DNA of 64,000 nucleotides from Oikopleura dioica (taxonomy: Eukaryota > Chordata > Appendicularia > Copelata > Oikopleuridae). Shown in pieces: positions 1-9,550 of the stretch (its first letter is position 1; the number at the start of each line of letters is the position of its first letter). The stretch spans positions 7,014,501 to 7,078,500 of the forward strand of contig OU015568.1 in the NCBI GenBank assembly GCA_907165135.1, given 5' to 3'. The notes below the pieces were generated by a model. That model did not search any database and was not told the DNA's origin. It was given only the letters and a program-made list of their open reading frames with translations. A program made the position numbers and the translations under genes.

Positions 1-305
1 AATCTTTCTTTGAGCCAGCGTTTCCAACTCCGATGTAGCCAAAGCTTGATGCTCGAAGTTCACACTTGAAACGAACTTTTCCTCGACCGGGAGCTAAAAT
101 AACGATTTTTATTAAATAAAAATAGATCGAATTAGTTTAAAATATACTGATATGACTAAAAATAGACTCAAAAGTTAATAAAAAAATACATTTTCATTAT
201 TTCTAAAGTTATCTTTGTATTACCAGGTCTTATGTCATAATTAGGGTGGATTTGTTTTCTCTGCAGCCAAGAATTAAGCCAGGCTTTCACATTCGTATCT
301 GTCAT
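1..305 (-). CDS. DHX9: DHX9-type RNA helicase A, N-terminal fragment (runs off window)
   Basis: Two exons (305-224 and 93-1) joined by a 130-nt GT-AG intron encode the start of a protein whose reading frame continues past base 1. The product begins MTDTNVKAWLNSWLQRK, then a basic stretch and FKCELR, GYIGVGNAGSKKD. This matches the first double-stranded-RNA-binding domain of DHX9/Maleless, where the order is AWCGKRK, FMCEV, YTGMGNSTNKKD. The family unwinds RNA:RNA and RNA:DNA duplexes in the nucleus. Only the beginning of the dsRBD is visible, so the helicase core cannot be confirmed and another dsRBD protein is possible. The start is the first ATG after an acceptor-like TTTCTAAG. The gene is divergent from TMBIM4, with under 200 bp between the two start codons. 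Confidence 0.7.
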
Positions 306-501
306 TTCTTCTTCTTAGAAATATCTCTTACTGTATTCTTTTTCCCTTCTCTTTATTCCAGGAAGTGAAAGATGGGCGAGAAAGTGAGTAATCTGGGAAC
401 GCAGATTTGAGCGCCGATTGGCCGAGCGCGACTTTCTTTTTCCCTTCGAGACCGAACCATTTTCGAAGCAATCCGAGAAATTGAAAATTGAAGAAAAGAA
501 A
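306..501. promoter_or_regulatory. Short divergent intergenic region between DHX9-like and TMBIM4
   Basis: The 196 bp between two start codons on opposite strands must hold both promoters or both spliced-leader acceptor regions. It includes a GATTGG (inverted CCAAT) at about 416-421 followed by a GC-rich GAGCGCGAC. I see no convincing TATA box. The regulatory role is inference from position. Confidence 0.4.
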
Positions 502-2523
502 ATGGCGAAAGGAGAAATGGAAGAACCGCTGATTGATTACAAAGAGAATCCCCAGAAGAATAGAAGTTCTATCGGTAGGCTTACCGGACTAAAATTCGGC
601 CAATTTTTCTAGCTTAGTTGTGGGGTCCTATGACACATATTTGGAATGCTTAAAAGCTGGGCTTTCATTTGAGCCCAAAATCAAGGGGTCTGGGTCATGC
701 CCGAAAGGCAAATTTTGGGACCGGAAGTTCCCAAATAAGCACTAGAACTCTTTGATCGATATTTTCGATTGGTTTGGGATCTCAAGGGCAATGGAGAGTG
801 GGTGAATTAGAAAGTGTAGACTCTGAGCTTTCTTTAGAGCCAATAAAAGCTTGCCGCCCTCGGGTTTAACGCACTCTAGTGGCCAGAGAACTTGGGAATA
901 TGGGTATTTTTCGACAGAAACTCGGGAAAAAATGAGAAACAACCTCCCAGATCAACCGTGGTTCAATGTTCTAAGACTCATTTATTGTTTATAGTTGTTC
1001 AAGAAACGAAATAAGTAGGTTTAGAATTCGAAAATTTTGAGTCGAAACCTGAAGTTTCCAGACTAAAGCACTGTCCATTTCAACTTCTAGGGCCATTAGA
1101 GGGCGCTAGACCAACGGGCGGCAAAATTTTATTGGCTCTTAACCCCTGCCCGCACGGAAAATTTGTTACCCCTGCCCGCATATCGACCTACGCGTAGGTC
1201 GGGCCCTTTAAGGGTCTTTGAGTCGTGATAAAATTTTCGAAAGGACTTGAATGGAAAGATAAAAGGCTGAGCTATCTTCTGGACATGATCAAATATCAAA
1301 TGTCAAATGTCAAACGTGAACAAATGTCGTTTTTCCATAAGTATAATTGCGATTAAAAGAAAATTTACCTACGCGTAGGTCGATATGCGGGCAGGGGTTA
1401 AGAAAGCTCAGAGTCTAAGCTTTCTATGTCACCTATTTTTCAAAGCTCTAGATATCCCAAACCCATCGTAAAAATCGGTAGAAGAGTTTTTGTCCCGAAT
1501 TTGGAACTTCCAGTCCCAAAATTTGCCTTCCGGGCATGACCCAAACCCCTTGATATGGTGCCCAAATGAAAGCCCAGCTTCTGGGCTTTCTAATACTGTA
1601 TCATATGACCCCCCAAATAAGCTAGAAAAATGGGCCAAAATTTAGTCCGGTAAGCCTATCTATCGGTACTTTCAAGAGAGAAAAAATAAAAATTTGAAAA
1701 ATGAATTAAATTTCAGAGGATGATTTCAATTATGGCAACAATGTTCTTTCCTCCTCCGCCGAGATCCAAAAGGGCTTCCTTCGTAAAGTCTATGGAATCC
1801 TCACCGTTCAGGTACTTTTCTCACTAATTGAACAGGAGCGAATTAATCTATATGTTCAGATTCTGATGACTATCGGAGTCTCTGCGATCTGCATGGCCTT
1901 TGATCCTGTCAAACTGTTCTTACAAGCAAATCCGGCAATTCCCGGCATCTCCGGTCTTGCCTGTTTTGGCCTGCTCATTGCTCTCATGGTTCATCGACGA
2001 AACTTTCCCGTAATCCTTTTCCAAAGCTTCCTTTCCTAGCCCATTTTTAGACGAATTTCATTCTCCTCGGCGCCTTTACATTCCTCGAAGCCATCTCCAT
2101 CGCCACCGTGGTGACTTACTACCAAGCTACCGTTGTAATCCGCGCTTGTCTCATTACACTTTCCGTCTTTTGCCTCCTCACCAGTTTCACCCTCCAGAGC
2201 AAGAAAGATTACTCTTCATGGGGCGCTGCTCTCTTCTCCTTCCTCTGGATTCTTATGGGAGTCAGCCTCATGCACATTTTCTTCCCGACGGAGATTCTCG
2301 ATTCAGTCATTTCTTTTGGAGGTACTAAATCCAATCTAACTGACAAATTTCGAGCAAATTTCTAGGCGCTGCTCTTTTCTCCCTGTTCATCATCTACGAC
2401 ACTCACCTGCTCATGCGAAGACTTTCCGCCGAAGAGTATATCTTTGCCGCCATCAATCTCTATCTCGACATTCTCAACCTTTTCCTTCATATTCTCCGCA
2501 TTCTCGGAAACGATCGCAAATAA
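502..2523 (+). CDS. TMBIM4: Lifeguard 4 / TMBIM4 (Golgi anti-apoptotic BAX-inhibitor-1 family)
   Basis: Five exons (502-574, 1717-1811, 1860-2009, 2051-2321, 2366-2523) give a 248-residue protein, close to the usual length of about 238. Landmarks shared with vertebrate TMBIM4 are RSSIEDDFNYG at the N terminus, [28 protein letters not shown], the [13 protein letters not shown] loop and the C-terminal [15 protein letters not shown]. The family is a seven-helix channel-like membrane protein of Golgi/ER that modulates calcium release and apoptosis. Introns 2-4 are 41-48 nt. Intron 1 is 1142 nt because a transposon occupies it. The ATG at 502 is used because the preceding frame-open stretch lacks family homology and an AAG acceptor lies just upstream. 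AATAAA lies near 2600. Confidence 0.93.
576..1658. mobile_element. Non-autonomous hAT-like transposon in TMBIM4 intron 1
   Basis: The element has long imperfect terminal inverted repeats (about 576-880 against about 1401-1658 plus 1092-1140). It starts TAGGCTTACCGGACTAAA and ends with the exact reverse complement. It is bounded by a perfect 8-bp direct repeat TCTATCGG at 568-575 and 1659-1666. An 8-bp target duplication with a TAG-type end fits the hAT superfamily. I see no transposase reading frame, so it is a foldback/MITE-type copy. A second element (1143-1397) is inserted in its right arm. Confidence 0.88.
1143..1397. mobile_element. piggyBac-like MITE nested in the hAT-like element
   Basis: 255 bp flanked on both sides by TTAA (1139-1142 and 1398-1401), with inverted ends CCCCTGCCCGCA and TGCGGGCAGGGG. 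TTAA duplications and CCC-initial ends are the signature of the piggyBac superfamily. A palindrome CGACCTACGCGTAGGTCG lies near both ends, and the left end carries a partial second copy of the terminus at about 1169. The uninterrupted left arm of the host element shows what the target looked like before insertion. Confidence 0.75.
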
Positions 2524-2700
2524 ATATCCTCCCCAATCACAATTATACCTATCGTAATTTCTGTCAACCAATCTATTGAAATTCTATTATTATCTCATGT
2601 AATAAAAATTCAACGTTCAAAAAAGTATTTTTCTCTTTCTTCTAGAATATTGTTTTCAGAATGCAGAGAATGAGGCTTTTGCAGACTTGGTTTTGGTTAG

Positions 2701-4167
2701 ATGAGCAACAGCTTCGATCGTACACTCCTCTTCCTGGGGATAGCCTGGGTTAGGACTCTGGTAAGAGCAGCTTTTCAAGATTCTAGTGCTCAATTTTCAT
2801 CCTAAGTGTGGTCTGTTTATCGCTACAACATCTATTTCCATCCCCGTCCTCGCCCACAATGTGGACTCTAGTCTCGGCACGACGAGTTGGATGTTCACGT
2901 GTCGCATCTTTGGCGCCTTCGTCGGCGGTGTCCTCGGAAGCACGTTCGCCAAGAAAGCCAATCCCAACAAGCTCTTCGCCGCAGCAACTTTTGTCGCTGC
3001 TGTCGCACTCTACTGGACGCCAAGCATCACCAGTCTCACCGTTCTACTCATCGTTAGCTTTTTATTCGGCGTCATTCATGGACTCATTGACTCGATAGGA
3101 CAGATGATCATTTTGAGTAAGCATTTATCTTCACCATCTTTACTTCAATGTTATTTCAGATCACGCACTAAACCCTGGCCGCTACATTCTCGGCTTTCAC
3201 GCATTGTTCACCTTTGGCTCCATCCTCGGCGCTCTGCTCATCCGAATCTTCCTCGATCCGACTCTAGAGCAGCCCTGTCCAAACGATCCGAGACACTATC
3301 AGAAGCTAATTCTTCTTCCGGATGTCCTCAATTCCTTCCAATACGCATTCATCCTCCCAGCGTACGCTCTTTTCGCCGCTGTTCTGATGCAACTGCTCCA
3401 AGTCTGCCTGAATACTTACGAAAAGGTCGACATTCCGAAGACATCAATGAGCAACAGCAGCATAGTTAACGAGCCAATCAAGCCGTCAAACGTTTTCCTC
3501 TCGTTTTACATCATTACACTTTTCTTCGCCGCAACCAGCTATCAAGTGACGTTTTCGTTTCTCCACCCTTTTACGAGATGCGACCACTTTTTACAGGTTT
3601 CTTCTGAAGAAAGTGCAACGAATGTGATTTGGTACTGGCTAGCCAATATGCTCGGCCGCTTCTTTGTCATGTACCTTTTGCAGAAAAATTACAACGTGAG
3701 GACTATATTCACATGCGTTTCTTCCCGTAAGTACTTTCAACAGAAATCTCAACTATATTTTGTTAATTCTAGTGCTTGTTGTTATTCAACTCTTTCTGGA
3801 ATTCGCCCCTCTGTCCGCCTACGTCTTCATGGCACTAGAAGACGTTTGCGGCTTCCTACTCTCTGGCGTGATCCCACTCTGCATCGTCTACGCCTCCTCG
3901 ATCTTCGACCTATGCGATGGTTACATGTGGACAATCTACGTTGGCTGCAACTTGCTCTGCATGTTCAACCCTGTTGGCATCGGCTTTTGGATGACGATCG
4001 ACACGCGCGGTTTCGTCCATGCTTTGTTGATTTCCTGTTGCTCGTTGTTTGTGTTCCAGCAGTTGATGTTCTGCTCTGCCAAGACTGTGAAGACGCCTCA
4101 TGCTCAAAGTTCAAGTTCAAGCATGAGCCTCAAAGCCGCCTCTTCTGCTCTTTCCATCAAAATATAA
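2701..4167 (+). CDS. MFS transporter, MFSD4/NaGLT1-like (SLC60 type)
   Basis: Four exons (2701-2760, 2807-3116, 3160-3726, 3773-4167) encode 443 residues. The sequence has about 12 hydrophobic segments with the MFS duplicated-six-helix pattern. The second helix region reads MFTCRIFGAFVGGVLGS, comparable to the VGRALGYLGGS region of MFSD4A/NaGLT1. A loop with PCPNDPRHYQK precedes helix 6, and C-terminal helices include DVCGFLLSG. Family members are plasma-membrane hexose or lipid-linked carriers; the substrate here is unknown. The first ATG in frame with the conserved core is at 2701, and a TTCTAG acceptor lies about 55 bp upstream. Only 72 nt separate its stop from the next start, suggesting it is the first cistron of an operon. 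Confidence 0.72.
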
Positions 4168-4239
4168 AGTTCCCTGTTCCAAAATTCAATGTTGAATTCT
4201 GACATTTTAAAAACGCTGCATTCAAATATTGACCCTAGA

Positions 4240-4632
4240 ATGATCCAACGCCACCGAGTTTTAGCGCTTTATAAGCGGGTTTTGAAATGCAACGCGATGC
4301 TTGTTCCCGACATGAGACAGCTTGGCGATGTTTATACAAAAGTCGAGTTTAGGTAGATTTCTTCTGAACTTGAGTGATAAATTATCTTCTGTTTGAATAG
4401 ACAGCACAAAGACGCGAAGCCCCAATTTGTCGAAGAGTTTATTAACCAGTGGACCATGTATTGCGAAGACATCGAAAAAGGCCATATTGGAAAAGGAATC
4501 ACCGAAGATTTATTAGAAAACGATCTATCAGCTGACCAGCAGATGCAGCTCTATGAATTAATGAAAGAGACAACAAAGCCGGCGCCGCAATTCGCCATGC
4601 AAGACCCATTTGGACAGAAGAAACCCTCTTAA
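4240..4632 (+). CDS. SDHAF3: Succinate dehydrogenase assembly factor 3 (LYR protein)
   Basis: Two exons (4240-4352 and 4401-4632; 48-nt intron) give 114 residues. The protein has the LYR-family start ALYKRVLKCN, then QLGDVYTKVEFRQHKD, FINQWTMYCEDI and the C-terminal LYELMKETTKPAPQF, all in the order seen in SDHAF3/ACN9. The family works in the mitochondrial matrix to help mature the iron-sulfur subunit of complex II. An AG acceptor abuts the ATG (CCCTAGAATG), which fits spliced-leader trans-splicing in an operon with the transporter upstream and the N4BP2-like gene 99 nt downstream. Confidence 0.9.
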
Positions 4633-4714
4633 ACCTTTCCTTTTCCCATTGCTCTTACTAATTTTATCCTTTTCTGATTCATTTACTTTAAATCTCAAAC
4701 ATTCACTTTCAGAC

Positions 4715-4732
4715 ATGACGAAGGAACTTTGA
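4715..4732 (+). promoter_or_regulatory. Upstream ORF whose stop overlaps the N4BP2-like start codon
   Basis: Right after the TTTCAG acceptor the first ATG opens MTKEL and stops with TGA. The last base of that TGA is the A of the N4BP2-like ATG (TGATG). If trans-splicing occurs at 4712, ribosomes meet this short frame first, so the main protein would need leaky scanning or reinitiation. The overlap is seen; the regulatory effect is inference. Confidence 0.5.
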
Positions 4733-7700
4733 TGGCGACGGACTTTGACGAAAAGTTGACAACGCTCTCCAAGAAATTCCACATTTTAGACGTGGGCTGC
4801 ATCCGGGATACGCTAGAAAACTGCGAGGGCAATGTCGACGTTGCATCTGCTTTTCTCAGCTCAATGGTCGAGCCAGCCGAGCCCGAAAAGCCCCAAATGC
4901 AAAGTATGATGCAGGACTCCGATGAGGACGAGGAGCTCAAGCGTGTTCTCGAGATGAGTCAGCGGGAAGAGCGGGAGAAGCAAGCGATCCTTGAGAGCTT
5001 GGAAAAGCCGAGTGCGAACAAAGAAGATCCATTTAAAAAAGCTGACCCGCCGCCAGACTCACCGCCGAATCACTCGCCTCCTTTCCAAGCTCCAACTCCT
5101 CTGCAAACTAGTAGCTCTGCCCCAACAATCTCCTTCGCCCAACAAGCCAAAACTGGCGGTAACTTTCAAGCGGCCCCAAGCAGCAATTCCAATGAGCCAG
5201 TTCCAGCCTCGCAACTCCGCTCCCAAGTCGAAATCAAAGACGGCTACAACTTGTACGTGATGCGCGGTCTCCCAGGCTCCGGAAAATCAACACTGGCCCA
5301 AAGCATCGTAAAATCTTACAACGAAGCTGGCAAAAAAGGCATCATCTGCTCGGCCGACGATTTCTTCATGGACAATCGGGGCAACTACAACTTTGACCCG
5401 ACCCGTTTGTCCGAAGCGCACGAGTTTTGCCGCCAGAAAGCGGATAAATTCATGAAAAAGGTGAGCGCACTTCCTTCTTATCAGAAAATTACATCAATAC
5501 TCAGTGCTTCGAAGCCGTGATAATTGACAATACAAATACCGAAATCTGGCAGATGCTTCCCTACGCAAAAATGGCTCTCAGTTTCCGATACCGAATTTCA
5601 ATTGAAGAACCGAATACTGTTTGGAAACTGAATGTTCGCGAACTCGCTCGGCGAAATCGACACAAGTAGGAGTTCTCCGACTTTGTCTTTCGTCCTAATG
5701 CTGTTTAGTGTTCCTCAGCAACGAATTTCAATCATGAAGCAAAGCTGGGAGATGTGTACGACGACCGAGCTTGTCAAAATCGCGCGCACCACCCTTATGA
5801 CTGGAATGCAGCCCCGTGCCCCTTTCGCAGTGCCTCTTCAACATCCTATCGTCTTTTCCCCCGGCGCCCGCTTGCTGGGCCCTCCACTCGGTCTACCTCG
5901 CCACGTAACTCCAAGAATGCCCCTACGTCCCATGGCTCCTCTGAATCCCCAGCGTTTAAAAACAATGTCAATGAACCCCGCTATGCCCCATTCGCGAATG
6001 CCAATCCCCTCCCCGCCCCAAAGTAAAGTACAGCCACCTGTCAACCCAGCAGCTCCAAATTCGAATAAACCCAAGTTCCAAATGCAAGCCAACGCGGTAA
6101 ACGTCCCTGACACCGTCCGCGAGTCCATGGCTCCTCCACCCGCTGATGACCCAGAAAGATTCCGCTGTCCACCCATCGCCGATCAAGAAGAAGCGCTTGG
6201 AAGATCGAGAACAGTGTCCAAGTCAAACTCGAACGAAGAGTTGATGAATTTAAACTCCCGCGCAGCGTCAAGAAATGAAGAGAAACTTATTCCGACTGAT
6301 TTGCTCATCGAACAAGAATCAGAGGAGACCTTAGTCAATGATTCTGAGGATTCTAGCAGTCAGCAGGTATTGTTACGTGATTCAGAAGGGAAAGTAACGC
6401 AGATTTTGTAGCCAATTGGTTTCGGAAGACGAAATCGAAACCGAAACAGCTCTTCTCATACGCACGACGATGAGACGGAGTTTCCCTATTCGTCGAGTTT
6501 GGCTGATTGGAACATTTCCGGCGGTCTAACCAAATCCGCTTCCCAAAGTGGAGTTTGGTCCGACCAGCCGCTTCAAAAGCCACCTTCGAATAAAAGCGAC
6601 GTTGGAGTTCAAACCGGCGAAGTGCCAAAAACGAAGTCGCGAGTTATCACCGCGACTGGCGATTACGAACCAGCTCAAGGCGCTTTGTTCCAAGGCAACT
6701 CGTGGAATAACATGCAAGACTGGTCAGGCCAAGCTGTAGAGGGCGAAATCCACGAGGAGACTTCGCCTGGCATGATTGAAACGCTGCGCGAGATGTTCCC
6801 CAAGTTATCCGTCGAACAGTTGAGGAACACCTTGTCCGAATGTTGTTTTAACGAAGGTACGCTCTATTTTTCCAGCATCATCTAGAATTTTCTTCTGATG
6901 AAATTTTCCGTCGCGTGATGAAAAAAGGGACAAAGGCTGAGAAGGGAAAAGCACGTGATTCACGTGTTCTATTTGCAGTTATAAAAAGGGAAATGTTCAT
7001 CGGTCTATCAGAGCATCGATTCTATCCTTCTTGAAGGTCACTTTCCATTTACTCTATTTTTACGAGAAAAGTCGAAAACATGAAAATGTTCAGTCCAACT
7101 AAGGAAGGGGTCGCCTTATCAATCACGAGTCTTGTTCACATTGATTCTCACGGAAATTTTGACCGTTTTCTTGTTGAATTCAATTGAATTGGCTATCAGT
7201 TCCGATAGACGGGATTAGCGCTCTCTGTCGATCTCCGATCCCCCTTTTGCTGAGCGCGTGACAGATTTCAAGATTCAAAGCTCAAAAAGTCGAAAACAGG
7301 AAACTTTGCTTGTTTGAAATTTTCAATTATGTTGAATAATTTTTACCCTCGAGAGAAAATGTTTGACCGATCTGAATACATAAAAGAGTTCCAAGCTCGT
7401 TCCCCGGATAGAAGTGAGTTTTTGATCTAGGAATCAGATTGAGATTATCCAACGTTTTTCTCGTAATCTTACCTTACGAAATGTTCAGAGCGCGCGATCG
7501 ACAGCATCCTTTCCAGCCTCTACATGGAAGATGATGTCGAAGAGGACGACTTCGATTTCAACCAAGACGTCATCGACTCGATGAACCGATCGGAGACGTC
7601 GACGCCAACTTCTCACGACAACAACGACGAGCCATTTGTGATTCGCCGTGGAGAAGATCTCATGGAGCAGCTGGCCAAGCGGTTCGGAAAGAGCACCACC

Positions 7701-8920
7701 AACTTGAGCGGCGAGTTCCACATTCCAATGAAGCTAGCGAGAGAAATCATGGAGTGGTGGCCGTCTTCCTCTGGGGACGCTTCTCCTAGGGGCACAGAGC
7801 AGGAACTGAGTGATGAGCAGCTCGCCTTGGCGCTTCAAGAAGCAGAGATGCGTGAACAACAAGAGGAGCTCGAAGAACGGGAAGCACGGAATGAAGAGTT
7901 CCCTTCTTTAATTCCTGGTCAGCAGCCTCGGCAAAAACCTCAAGGCGACTGGAGCACCTGCGACGGCAAGAAGGGACATTTCTCGACAAAGCTGAGCCTC
8001 GAAAAGCTCCAAAAACTCTTCCCCAGCATGCCAAAAGATCGCCTAGAAGACTATCTCCGCGACAACAACTACAACTACACGACTACAGTCAAAACGCTTG
8101 CTCTCCTGTTTGACAAGCAGTTCCCAACAAGCTCCCGTCAAAAGACGAAATCTACTTCAAGTAGCCGTCCGGGATCTGCTGAGCCACACGAGCCACAATT
8201 TATCAATCACACTAGACGATACGACGAGAATCGTAAAGAAGCAGAATTTTATCGTCAAAAGTGGGAGGAATTGAAGAAACGAGCGATGGACGCAGCAAGA
8301 CGAAGAGACGCCGCGGGAGGCGGAGAAGCGGCAAAACTACGCGACGATGCGCAGCATTATTACAATCTCTGGCAAGAAGCGCAAAAAACTGCGGCGGAAA
8401 GACTTTTCCAAAAGAACAACGAGCGCTTCGCTGGAACTTCTGAAGCTAACTATTTCGACTTCCACGGTCTTCACCGCGACGAAGCGATCAAGAAACTCAA
8501 GCAGCTCCTTGCTGAAGTCACCGCGCAAGGCCATTACAGCCACGTTTTCATAATTACTGGCCAGGGACGTCACTCCAAAGGCAATAAAGGTAATAATTTC
8601 ATCCCTTTTTTCTTCATCAATTTCATTATTTTCATTCTTCATCTCCATAGCTCGCAAAAGAATGAAGCCAACAAACCCCTTTGAGTGCACTTGTGTAACT
8701 CTCTGTAAGAAAAAACCAAGTTACAATCATTTATTATCACCATTTACCTCATTTCTTCATTTATCCTTTCGAAAAAGAACTTGAGCTTGGACTCGTAATA
8801 ACTATCATTCTAGCGAAACTGCGCAAAGCTGTTGAGGCCTACCTAAGCCAGCACGACTACAAGTTCAACCCGCACAGAGACAACCCGGGTCTCCTTAAAG
8901 TATTCTTACGAAAAAAGTAA
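4732..8920 (+). CDS. N4BP2: N4BP2-like protein: CUE domains, P-loop kinase, DUF1771, Smr nuclease-like domain
   Basis: Six exons (4732-5460, 5505-5665, 5709-6366, 6412-6856, 7489-8589, 8814-8920) sum to 1066 residues. Domains in order: an N-terminal CUE-like helix bundle (about 10-45), an acidic DSDEDEELKR ubiquitin-interacting-type helix, a polynucleotide-kinase-like P-loop with GLPGSGKSTLAQS and CSADDFFMD, a low-complexity P/S-rich linker, a second CUE (MIETLREMFPKLS), a third (LEKLQKLFPSMPKDRL), the helical DUF1771 (RQKWEELKKRAMDAARRRD) and a C-terminal Smr domain with FDFHGL and GQGRHS. In the family N4BP2 binds NEDD4 and ubiquitin and has 5' polynucleotide kinase and nicking activity. 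A five-codon upstream ORF ends on the start codon. Intron 5 (632 nt) holds a possible alternative first exon. Confidence 0.85.
6970..7413 (+). promoter_or_regulatory. Putative internal promoter and alternative first exon of the N4BP2-like gene
   Basis: Inside the unusually long intron 6857-7488 there is a TATAAAAAGG motif at about 6980 preceded by two CACGTG E-boxes (about 6952-6966). Further down, an ATG at 7329 opens MLNNFYPREKMFDRSEY and ends at a GTGAG donor (7414). That exon is phase 1, which is exactly what the acceptor at 7489 needs, and the join encodes a 430-residue isoform with the C-terminal CUE, DUF1771 and Smr parts but no kinase. There is no transcript evidence here. Confidence 0.5.
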
Positions 8921-9550
8921 CTTTTTCTATTTTTAATCATTTTTATCCTTCGTTCCTGTTTTCTACATTTTATATATGTTTAGCTCGTACGTTAGGTAGA
9001 GTTCAGTTTCACGTATTAATTCACCGAAATCCTTATTAATTATTAATTAATCAGAATTAATTACTACTCTTTTTCTCCTTTGTTCAAAGCGTATTTAAAC
9101 GTTTTCCAAGAAAAATTGTCGTTTATTAGAGCCGATCTATCGGACTTATTTATTATTAAAATCATCTTAAGATTGATAGTAGCATACTTGTTGTATTCAG
9201 TAGTTGTTTTGACTCCCAGCTTATTAATTATATTATTGGGAATGAAAAATTATAAATTATCATATATTGACAAAATACAGTAACAGATTCATATCGACTC
9301 AATCCGCCATTTTCAACGTCTTGAAGCGTTACTTTCTGCGCGTAAAAAAAAAGATGTTGAATATGTTTTGTTTTGTTATCGAGTGTGTTCTTGGTATACG
9401 ATGGTTCATAAAATTGTTTGTTTCAAAAGGCAGGAAGATGAAAATTGAACGTTTGAAAATAGAATAGAAAAAAGAAAGAAAAATGAAAAAGGTTGAGGTT
9501 TCAGAGCAGGTCTGGGTCGAAAGAAGGGGCAAGAATTGGCGCTAGAATCT
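8921..9550. other. AT-rich convergent intergenic region
   Basis: This lies between the convergent stops of the N4BP2-like gene and the BTB-Kelch gene. It is strongly AT-rich with TTAATTAATTA runs near 9035-9062. Short open frames on both strands lack any family resemblance or codon structure. It probably holds the two 3' UTRs; I see no gene. Confidence 0.5.
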
